Source: JBOHRE01 sp050732635
GTDB taxonomy: Bacteria > Gemmatimonadota > Gemmatimonadetes > Longimicrobiales > RSA9
Assembly (NCBI GenBank): GCA_050732635.1
Contig: JBOHRE010000011.1
Span: forward strand, 1-52,719
DNA length: 52,719 nt
Direction: 5' to 3'
A program made the position numbers and the translations under genes. The notes beneath the pieces are model-generated. The model was not told the DNA's origin. It ran no database searches and worked only from the letters and a program-made list of their open reading frames with translations. The stretch's first letter is position 1, and each line of letters opens with the position of its first letter. Shown here in pieces: positions 7,714 through 14,546 of the stretch.

Positions 7714-8233
7714 TCAGCTCACCGCTTTCTTCACGAGCGCGCCGATCCTTGCCTCTGGCGGCGGTCAACTCCTTCAGCGCGAAGGAGGTCGGCCGCATGT
7801 CGCCTTCGTCGAGGTTCGCCGCGTCGCTGAAGCCGAACGTCGCATACCTCGATTTGAACTTCAGCGCGCTTTGGAAGAAGCAGACGACCTTGCCGTCCTT
7901 GGCATACGCGGGCATCCCGTACCAGGTTTTCGGCGAGAGGGCTGGCGCGCTGGCTTTGACGATGGCATGGAGCCGCCTGGCCATGGCCTGATCCGGTCCC
8001 TGCATCTCGGCGATCTTCGCGAGCACCGCGCTTTCCCCGTCCGTCTTCTTCGCGCGTGCGCCGCGGCGCGCTTCCGCCTTCAGCTCTTGGGCGCGCTCCT
8101 TCATCGCAGCTCGTTCCTCGTCCGTAAATCCCTTGGACTTCTTGTTGAGCGCGGTGGTGCTCTTGGCGGACTTTTGCGTGGGCTTCTTGGTGGTGCTCTT
8201 GCTGGACTTCTGCGTGGCCTTCTTTGGACTCAT
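7714..8233 (-). pseudogene. DUF1801 (YdhG-like) gene, frameshifted near its end
   Basis: The gene begins MSPKKATQK with a Lys/Ser/Thr-rich tail of about 35 residues, then a helical KERAQELKAEAR stretch and a DUF1801 domain (MARRLHAIVKASAP, TWYGMPAYAK, YATFGFSD). DUF1801 proteins are small soluble proteins of unclear role, sometimes annotated as iron chaperones. Near base 7756 the frame is off by one: in the other frame the natural ending EARIGALVKKAVS and a TGA at 7714-7716 follow. Read without correction, the frame runs on to 7445 through unrelated sequence that overlaps the M23-like gene. It is either a mild pseudogene or an assembly indel; loss of 14 residues from the end need not abolish function. 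Confidence 0.6.
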
Positions 8234-8347
8234 AGTCCGCCCGTCTAAACTCCCGAGGTCGGCCTCGTTGCCGACGGCCTCGACACGCGATTGACGTGGG
8301 ATGCCCGGCGTCGTCGCACGTCATCACCATGGCCCGAAACGCGGTTC

Positions 8348-8387
8348 TTGCCATACCTAGTGCTGCCATGTATAATGGTGCTAGGTA
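8348..8387 (+). promoter_or_regulatory. Promoter with PadR-type dyad across the -10 element
   Basis: TTGCCA (8348-8353) and a perfect TATAAT (8371-8376) are 17 bases apart. The arms TACCTAG (8354-8360) and CTAGGTA (8381-8387) form an inverted repeat that brackets the -10, and an inner CCAT/ATGG pair sits closer in. A repressor bound here would block polymerase, so autoregulation by the PadR protein encoded about 40 bases downstream is likely. Confidence 0.65.
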
Positions 8388-8427
8388 CTCCGAGATGCGA
8401 GCTCGACAAGGCGATCCGACGCGTGAA

Positions 8428-8817
8428 ATGATGGAAATCAACAAGGACCTGATCGCCGCGTCCTCGACGCCGATCGTGCTGGCCATCCTCGCCGAAGAAG
8501 ACAGCTATGGCTACGCAATCCTCAAGCGAGTTCGCGAGCTGTCGGGAGGGCGCATGGAGTGGACGGACGGGATGCTGTACCCGGTTCTGCATCGGCTCGA
8601 GCGGCTCGGCCATATCGAAGCGCGGTGGGAGGTCGCGGAGAGCGGGCGCCGTCGCAAGTACTACCGGATCACGTCCCGGGGTCGGACTCAGCTTGCCGAG
8701 GAACGCCGGCAGTGGCAAGCGGTGGACGCGACGCTGCGGGGCATCTGGCAGGCGCTTTCCCTTTCGGTTCCGCCCATCCACGTGGCGTCGGCGGCGCCAC
8801 TGGCACAGGGAGCCTGA
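8428..8817 (+). CDS. PadR-family transcriptional regulator (second)
   Basis: This 129-residue regulator has PadR sequence throughout: MEINKDLIAASSTPIVLAIL, DSYGYAILKRVREL, WTDGMLYPVLHRLERLG and RRRKYYRITSRG. Two adjacent ATG codons (8428, 8431) fit the family start; an ATG at 8395 would add 11 residues and lies only about 12 bases after the predicted transcription start. The gene is three bases upstream of the permease-prefix membrane protein, so they form an operon. The dyad over its own -10 suggests self-repression. Confidence 0.87.
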   Translation: MMEINKDLIAASSTPIVLAILAEEDSYGYAILKRVRELSGGRMEWTDGMLYPVLHRLERLGHIEARWEVAESGRRRKYYRITSRGRTQLAEERRQWQAVDATLRGIWQALSLSVPPIHVASAAPLAQGA

Positions 8818-8820
8818 GCG

Positions 8821-10224
8821 ATGGCGGCTCCAGGCCAAGCGGTGTCCGTCGAGGAACAGATCGACCAGTGGCGGAGCTACCTGCGCCGCCGCGAGGCGAT
8901 CCACTCCGTCGACGTAGCGGAGTTGGAGGACCACCTGCGCGAGCAGATCGCGGTGCTGACCGACGCGGGGCTCGCCGCGGATGAGGCGTTCCTGGTAGCG
9001 GTCAAGCGCATGGGCGACCTCGACGCCCTGTCGCGGGAGTTCGCGCGCGAGCACTCGGAGCGTCTCTGGAAGCAGCTCGTCCTGGCCGGCGACCGGTGGG
9101 GCGGCGGCGAGGTGCCCGCAGCGTACGGGTCCCGGAGGATGTGGGTGGCCCTCGGCCTGGCCGTGGCGGCGGCCGTGGCGATCAAGGTCCCCGCGCTCTT
9201 CGGAATCGAGTTCGACGCCGAGACGCAGGACTTCTTCTATCCGCTCAACATCGGGTTCCTCACCCTTCCGTTCGTCATCGCGTACTTCGCGTGGGAACGT
9301 CCGTTGTGGTGGGGCGCCCGACTCGGGCTGGCCGCGGCCTTCGCCGCGGCGGCCGTCGTCGTGAACGCCTTCCCGTTCCCGTCGGCGGCTCCCGGGGAGC
9401 GGGTCGCGGATACGCTGAAGCTGACCATTCTACACCTGCCCATCGCCCTGTGGCTTGCCGTCGGCGTGGCCTACGTCGGCGGCCGATGGCCGGGAAACGA
9501 AAGGCGGATGGATTTCCTCCGCTTCACCGGCGAGCTCTTCATCTACTTCGTCCTGATCGCACTGGGCGGAGGCGTGCTGACCGCCCTGACCTTGGGCCTG
9601 TTCGACGCGATCGGGGTGGACGTGGAGCCCCTGGTCGCGAGCTGGATCATGCCGTGCGGAGCCGCCGGCGCCATCGTCGTCGCCACGTGGCTCGTGGAAG
9701 CGAAACAGAGCGTCATCGAGAACATGGCGCCCGTACTGGCGCGCATCTTCGTTCCCCTGTTCGCGCTGGTGCTTCTCGTCTTCGTCGGGACCATGGCGTC
9801 GACCGGGCGAGGGCTCGACGTGGAGCGGCAGATCCTGATCGTCGTTGACCTGCTGCTGGTCGTCGTCTTCGGCCTGCTCCTATACTCGATCTCCGCGCGG
9901 GACCCACTGGCGCCCCCGGCCGTGTTCGACTGGATCCAACTGACGCTCGTCGGGACCGCCCTGGTGGTGGACGTCCTGGCTCTCTGGGCCATCGGCGCTC
10001 GGATCTCGGACATGGGCTGGACTCCCAACCGGTTCGCGGCCCTCGGCATGAACGTGGTCCTGCTCGTAAACCTGGCCGGCTCCGCCTTCCTCTACTTCCG
10101 GTTCCTCCGGCGTGCGCGCGGATTCCGTCGTCTGTGGGACTGGCAGATGGCCTACGTCTACGTCCTCGCCGGGTGGACCGCCGTGGTGGCCTTCCTGTTC
10201 CCGCCGCTGTTCGCCTTCCGCTGA
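8821..10224 (+). CDS. Permease-prefix-domain membrane protein
   Basis: A 467-residue protein with a soluble N-terminal permease prefix domain (residues about 8-85, including VAELEDHLREQIAVL and AFLVAVKRMGDLDALSREF), followed by about ten hydrophobic segments to the C-terminus. The prefix domain is the one found on ADOP permeases, but no FtsX or MacB core follows. The membrane part resembles DUF4153-like polytopic proteins. PadR genes next to such proteins are frequent in these phyla. The function is unknown; a stress-responsive envelope role is a guess from context. Confidence 0.7.
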   Translation: MAAPGQAVSVEEQIDQWRSYLRRREAIHSVDVAELEDHLREQIAVLTDAGLAADEAFLVAVKRMGDLDALSREFAREHSERLWKQLVLAGDRWGGGEVPAAYGSRRMWVALGLAVAAAVAIKVPALFGIEFDAETQDFFYPLNIGFLTLPFVIAYFAWERPLWWGARLGLAAAFAAAAVVVNAFPFPSAAPGERVADTLKLTILHLPIALWLAVGVAYVGGRWPGNERRMDFLRFTGELFIYFVLIALGGGVLTALTLGLFDAIGVDVEPLVASWIMPCGAAGAIVVATWLVEAKQSVIENMAPVLARIFVPLFALVLLVFVGTMASTGRGLDVERQILIVVDLLLVVVFGLLLYSISARDPLAPPAVFDWIQLTLVGTALVVDVLALWAIGARISDMGWTPNRFAALGMNVVLLVNLAGSAFLYFRFLRRARGFRRLWDWQMAYVYVLAGWTAVVAFLFPPLFAFR

Positions 10225-10276
10225 GCCGTTGAAATGAGCTGTCAGCGGCATCGAGGCGGGCAAATGCACCCTCTCG

Positions 10277-10293
10277 ACTTTGCAATGCAAAGT
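10277..10293. promoter_or_regulatory. 17-bp perfect palindrome upstream of the hydrolase
   Basis: ACTTTGCAATGCAAAGT is an 8-1-8 palindrome centred on 10285, 49 bases before the ATG of the beta-lactamase-fold gene and 53 bases after the membrane protein stop. It is a strong operator candidate, different in sequence from the PadR dyad at 8354-8387. It implies an internal regulated promoter inside the 8.4-12.8 kb gene series. Confidence 0.6.
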
Positions 10294-10341
10294 ACTGCGC
10301 AGTAGCTGGCGCAACATTCACTCTCTTGGAGGATTAGCCGG

Positions 10342-12078
10342 ATGAGGAGCTTCCTGAACCCGCAGCCCTGCCGGGACACACTCGGCCGCTGTCTGTCTCT
10401 GGTCTCGCTCGCGTTCGTTCCGTTGTTGCTCGGTACTCCCGCGTACGCCCAGGACAGGATTCGCGAAATCGATGAGCTGTTCAGCTGGATCACGCCGGAT
10501 ATGCCCGGGTGCGCGGTCGCCGTCTCGCAGAAGGGGGAGGTGGTCGTGAACCGGGCGTACGGCGTTGCCAACCTGGAAACCGAAGCACCGATCGGTCCGA
10601 GCACGATGTTCGACATCGGATCGGTGCAGAAGCAGTTCGTCGCCGCGGCGGTCCTTCTCCTCGTAGAAGAAGGGCGGCTGGCTCTTTCCGACGACATCCG
10701 CGAGCACATCCCGGAGCTGCCCGACTACGGCAACCGGGTCACGCTGGACCATCTCCTGACGCATACCAGCGGAATCCGCGACTGGGTCGCGCTGTCGAAT
10801 TTCTCGCGCGAAGAAGAGGACGCGCTGACCCTGATCCTGCGGCAGCGCGGGCTCAACTTCGCGCCGGGCGAGGAATGGTCGTACTCGAACAGCGGATACG
10901 TGCTGCTGAAGGAGATCGTGGGCCGCACGAGCGGGATGTCCTTTTCCGAGTTCGCGCGCACGCGGCTGTTCGAGCCGCTGGGCATGGAGAACACCATGTA
11001 CGCCGCCGACATACGGGCCGCGAAGACCGGCGCTCTCGCCTACGAGAAGGAGGGCGACGTTTGGAAGCCCGCCATGATGCTCGGCGACGAGCGCGGCGGC
11101 GGCGCCGTGCTCAGCACGGCCAGCGACCTGCTCATCTGGAATGAGGCCCTGACGAGGGCTCCGCTCGGCGAGTTCGTCAGCGAGAAGCTTCAGGAGCCGG
11201 CAACGCTGAGCAACGGCAGGGAACTCAGCTACGCTCGAGGTCTCATGCTGGACACCAACTACGGCGGGCAGGTGGTGTGGCACGGCGGCAGCGCGGCTGG
11301 ACACAAATCCGTGTTGGCCCGCTATCCGGAGCAGGGCCTGTCTATCGCCATCCTTTGCAACGCAGGCGAAGCTGCGGACGACAGGGCCATGTTCGCCGGC
11401 CGCATCTTCGACCTATTCGTGTCCCCCACCGGCACTCGTCCGGCCGAACCCGGGACGCCGGCCGCGCTCCCTGGCGGTACGCCCGTAGAAGGACGCGACA
11501 TGAACAGCAGGGCAGGCCTTTTTTTCAGCGAGCGCACCCGCGAGCCGCTACGCCTGGTCGTGAACAACGGGAGGCTGCGCGTCGCCGGCGGCCCCCCGCT
11601 GCTTGCGGTGGCCGAGGATCGTTTCCGCAATCCGAGCGGCACGTTGTCCTTCAGGTCGGAGGACGAGTTCGAGCTGCGCTTCCTGTCACCCGATGCGTTC
11701 GAGCTGGTCTCCATGGAAGGTGAGGTGACGCGGTATCGCCGGGCGCAGCCGTACGCGCCCACCCCGGACGAGCTGCAGGCCTTCGCCGGCCGCTACGAGA
11801 GCGACGACCTGAGGGCCGTTTTCCAGGTCGAGCCGCGTGCGGAGGGGATCGCGATTCAACTCAACGGTTCGCAGGTGATCGAGTTCGCCCCCGTCGATCG
11901 TGACACGTTTCAGCGAAGCCTGATGACCGTCCGGTTCCGCCGGAACGAGGGCGGAGAGGTCGTGGCGCTCGACTACAGCAACCCCGTGGTCCGCAACATC
12001 CGATTCGCGCGGCTGAGCGACGGGGCCGAGACGCGGATCGATGGACGCGAGATACCGGGCACGCGGAAGTCCCCATGA
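10342..12078 (+). CDS. Secreted beta-lactamase-fold serine hydrolase
   Basis: This 578-residue exported protein has a signal peptide ending near TPAYAQ (residue 36). Its serine hydrolase domain is of the class C beta-lactamase / D-alanyl-D-alanine carboxypeptidase type: Ser94-x-x-Lys97 (SVQK), Tyr181-Ser-Asn (YSNSGY) and His314-Gly-Gly (WHGGSAAGH). A C-terminal beta-rich region of about 170 residues follows (DELQAFAGRYESDDL), as in many such hydrolases. GGAGG lies nine bases before the ATG. Such proteins range from peptidases to esterases, so the substrate is not predictable. The stop overlaps an ATG (ATGA), so the next gene is probably cotranslated. Confidence 0.85.
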   Translation: MRSFLNPQPCRDTLGRCLSLVSLAFVPLLLGTPAYAQDRIREIDELFSWITPDMPGCAVAVSQKGEVVVNRAYGVANLETEAPIGPSTMFDIGSVQKQFVAAAVLLLVEEGRLALSDDIREHIPELPDYGNRVTLDHLLTHTSGIRDWVALSNFSREEEDALTLILRQRGLNFAPGEEWSYSNSGYVLLKEIVGRTSGMSFSEFARTRLFEPLGMENTMYAADIRAAKTGALAYEKEGDVWKPAMMLGDERGGGAVLSTASDLLIWNEALTRAPLGEFVSEKLQEPATLSNGRELSYARGLMLDTNYGGQVVWHGGSAAGHKSVLARYPEQGLSIAILCNAGEAADDRAMFAGRIFDLFVSPTGTRPAEPGTPAALPGGTPVEGRDMNSRAGLFFSERTREPLRLVVNNGRLRVAGGPPLLAVAEDRFRNPSGTLSFRSEDEFELRFLSPDAFELVSMEGEVTRYRRAQPYAPTPDELQAFAGRYESDDLRAVFQVEPRAEGIAIQLNGSQVIEFAPVDRDTFQRSLMTVRFRRNEGGEVVALDYSNPVVRNIRFARLSDGAETRIDGREIPGTRKSP

Positions 12079-12107
12079 GGTTCATTCCAGTGAATGGAGG
12101 AGGGATC

Positions 12108-12803
12108 GTGGAATTCAGAACGGCGAGCTTCGGCGGCGTGGTCGCCATGGCCCTGGCCTGGGCGTTCGTGTGGGCGTTCCCGGGCGGGGTAATCGAAGCG
12201 ATCGACAACATCGCTCCCAGCGCTCATTGGTTTACGCGGAAGATCGACATGTGGCCGCAGACGCTCGGGCTGCCCGGGCTCGTGGGCGGTGTGCTCTTCT
12301 CTGTCCTGCTCCCGATCACGGAGGCGCGGCGCAGGTTTGCCGAGGTGCCGCTTGCCCGGTCCGCGGCGTGGGGGGCGGTGAGCGGCCTCGTCGTGGGCGT
12401 GCTCGTCGTGTGGGGGATCGACACCGGTCTCGCGGATCCCTGGCAGCTGGCCGCCGCGGTGGTGGGGTATGCGACGCTGATGGGCACGGTGTCCGGCGCC
12501 GTTTCCCCGTTCGTGTTCCGGTTCATCGCGCGCCGGCGCGGTTCCGCACTTCCTAGCTGCGGAGGAAGAAAGGCATCTGACAATGAACAAGCCGAACTGG
12601 AGCACAGCAGCCCCTACTCGGCCCGGAGCGTCCGGGCCGCGGTCCACGCGCGCGGCGGGCGGGAAGCCAGGACGCGCCGAGTGCGGCGTGTGCCGCGAGC
12701 GCTGCTGGCGCTTCGGAGAGTGCTCCCCGTGATGCTCAACGCGCGGTGGGGAAGGCGAGACCGCCGGCGCGTGGATCCGTCGGCTGCGTCCAGCGCGAGG
12801 TGA
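12108..12803 (+). CDS. Small polytopic membrane protein with read-through tail
   Basis: From GTG 12108 (strong GGAGGAGGG just upstream) the protein shows four hydrophobic segments in its first 145 residues: SFGGVVAMALAWAFVWAF, LPGLVGGVLFSVLLP, WGAVSGLVVGVLVVWGI and AVVGYATLMGTVSGAVSPFV. No known family is recognised. An ATG at 12075 overlapping the previous stop is an alternative start. The last 85 or so residues are Arg/Ser-rich and out of character. They run through a permease remnant on the opposite strand and into the 3' end of the dehydrogenase gene, so the original stop was probably lost. Confidence 0.55.
   Translation: MEFRTASFGGVVAMALAWAFVWAFPGGVIEAIDNIAPSAHWFTRKIDMWPQTLGLPGLVGGVLFSVLLPITEARRRFAEVPLARSAAWGAVSGLVVGVLVVWGIDTGLADPWQLAAAVVGYATLMGTVSGAVSPFVFRFIARRRGSALPSCGGRKASDNEQAELEHSSPYSARSVRAAVHARGGREARTRRVRRVPRALLALRRVLPVMLNARWGRRDRRRVDPSAASSAR
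12614..12733 (-). pseudogene. Remnant of an ADOP permease C-terminus
   Basis: On the minus strand the codons ALGASWLPARRA match the C-terminus of the permease at 2456-5005. After a short indel at GTGGACCGCG, the ending ARTLRAE plus TAG (12614-12616) follows in the next frame. Upstream the frame meets a stop near 12733. Only about 40 codons survive. It shows that a third permease once stood here beside the PadR series and was deleted, probably along with the natural end of the membrane protein gene opposite. Confidence 0.6.
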
Positions 12804-14226
12804 CGACCTTCGTGCGGGTGCAGAAGCGGATGCCGTCCTCGCCGTAGATGTGGGCGTCGCCGAACAGCGAGCTCTTCCAGCCGCCGAACGAGTAGTAGGC
12901 CATGGGCACCGGGATCGGCACGTTGATGCCGACCATGCCGACCTCGATCTCATGCTGGAAGCGGCGGGCCAGCGCGCCGTCGCCGCAGAACAGTGCGACG
13001 CCATTGGCGTAGGGGTTGGCGTGCACGAGGTCGCGCGCGGCAGCATAGGAGTCCACGCGCACGAGCGAGAGCACGGGTCCGAAGATCTCGTCGCGGTAGA
13101 CGGACATGTCGGGCGTGACGCGGTCGAGCAGGCAGGGACCGAGAAAGAACCCGGCCTCGTGTCCTGCGACGCGCAGCGCGCGGCCGTCGATGGCGATCGC
13201 AGCGCCCTCGGCCGCGCCACGATCGAGGTAGCCGGCGACGCGGTCGCGGTGCTCGCGCGTGATGAGCGGGCCCATGTCGGCCTCGCCCATACCATCGCCG
13301 ACGCGCAGCCCGGCGGTGCGCTGGCGGATGCGCTCGATCAGCGGATCGGCGACGTCGCCCACAGCGACGAGCACGGAGACGGCCATGCAGCGCTCGCCGG
13401 CGGAACCGTAGGCCGCGGCGACGGCGGCATCGGCGGCGTCATCGAGATCGGCATCGGGCATCACGACCATGTGGTTCTTGGCGCCGCCCAGCGCCTGCAC
13501 GCGCTTGCCGTGGTGCGTGCCGATCTCATAGACGGCGCGGGCGACGGGCGTCGAGCCGACGAAGCTGATCGCGCGCACATCGTCGTGGGTGAGGATCGCC
13601 TCGACGGCTTCGCGCGCGCCGTGCACGACATTGAACACGCCGTCGGGCAGCCCCGCGTCCTGCCAGAGCTGCGCGAGCAGCAGTGACGCGGACGGATCTT
13701 TCTCCGACGGCTTCAGCACGAAGGTGTTGCCGCACGCGATGGCGAGCGGGCACATCCATAGTGGCACCATGACCGGGAAGTTGAACGGCGTGATGCCGGC
13801 GACGACGCCCAACGGCTGGCGCAGCGAGTGGCTGTCCACATCGCTCGACACGTTCTCGGAGAAGTCGCCCTTGAGCAGGTGCGGGATGCCGCAGGCGAAC
13901 TCGACCACGTCGAGGCCGCGACGCACCTCGCCCCGCGCATCGGCCAGCACCTTGCCGTGCTCGCGCACGATGGTGCGCGCGAGCTCGTCGGTTCGAGCCG
14001 CGATGAGGTCGCGGAAGCGGAACAGGATCTCGGTGCGGCGCGACAGCGAGCTCTCGCGCCACTCGGCGAATGCGCGGCGCGCAGCGTCGACGGCGGCAGC
14101 GACCTCCTCGGCACCGGCGAGCGGCACGCAGACGGCGACGTTGCCCGAGGCGGGATTGTAGACGGGTGCCGTCCGTTGGCCGGCGCTCACTTCGCGGCCA
14201 TCGATCCAGTGCGGCAGCGTGCGCAT
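12736..14226 (-). CDS. mmsA: Methylmalonate-semialdehyde dehydrogenase (CoA-acylating)
   Basis: A 496-residue aldehyde dehydrogenase of the CoA-acylating methylmalonate-semialdehyde type, which converts methylmalonate semialdehyde (valine or inositol breakdown) to propionyl-CoA. Visible marks are ITPFNFPVMVPLWM, the NAD-binding FVGSTPVA, QALGGAKNHMVV, the catalytic Cys280 in GSAGERCMA, EIFGPVLS, and the C-terminal INVPIPVPMAYYSFGGWK typical of this subfamily. The start MRTLPHWIDG at 14226 gives the usual family length; an upstream in-frame ATG at 14274 adds a non-homologous 16-residue tail. It is divergent from the AP-superfamily array. No other valine or inositol genes lie beside it. Confidence 0.9.
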   Translation of the reverse strand: MRTLPHWIDGREVSAGQRTAPVYNPASGNVAVCVPLAGAEEVAAAVDAARRAFAEWRESSLSRRTEILFRFRDLIAARTDELARTIVREHGKVLADARGEVRRGLDVVEFACGIPHLLKGDFSENVSSDVDSHSLRQPLGVVAGITPFNFPVMVPLWMCPLAIACGNTFVLKPSEKDPSASLLLAQLWQDAGLPDGVFNVVHGAREAVEAILTHDDVRAISFVGSTPVARAVYEIGTHHGKRVQALGGAKNHMVVMPDADLDDAADAAVAAAYGSAGERCMAVSVLVAVGDVADPLIERIRQRTAGLRVGDGMGEADMGPLITREHRDRVAGYLDRGAAEGAAIAIDGRALRVAGHEAGFFLGPCLLDRVTPDMSVYRDEIFGPVLSLVRVDSYAAARDLVHANPYANGVALFCGDGALARRFQHEIEVGMVGINVPIPVPMAYYSFGGWKSSLFGDAHIYGEDGIRFCTRTKVVTSRWTQPTDPRAGGLAFPTAR

Positions 14227-14308
14227 CAGGTTCGTGCCTTTCGTGGAACCCACCAGCACGCCAAAGACCCACACGCCCGCCCGAACGCGGAGTGCGGCGG
14301 GAACATTC

Positions 14309-14346
14309 TTGACAGCGGCTCAGCCGTGGTCGTAGGTGCAGGATAC
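14309..14346 (+). promoter_or_regulatory. Promoter block shared with the sugar importer
   Basis: TTGACA (14309-14314) is followed after 18 bases by TAGGTG (14333-14338), then CAGGATACGGCGG. The same arrangement, with the same 18-base gap and almost identical flanks, occurs at 34086-34115 upstream of the sugar ABC importer. The matching block continues to a CAATCTC word about 60 bases on. The leader from here to the first AP gene is about 200 bases and holds no other gene I can support. Confidence 0.55.
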
Positions 14347-14546
14347 GGCGGCAAGGGTGCAATCTCAAGGCGCCGCGGGCGTGATTAGATGGGCTCGTTG
14401 CCTGTTCGGTCGGGTGGAGACTCTGGCGGAAGGTGCGGCGTGGCGCGATCTTGAGGTAGACGAGCACTCGTCATCCTTCCACGGCCCGGTCCACCCGCCT
14501 CCCGGCTCCTCCCGGCGCGTGCACCGCGGTAGGAGACCTCCAGCCC

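Noticed and set aside
12591..12737. Small plus-strand frame of about 48 codons with four cysteines, starting ATG AAC AAG
   Set aside because: Its Cys-rich part is exactly antisense to the permease remnant, so the pattern is explained by that; no ribosome binding site is evident.
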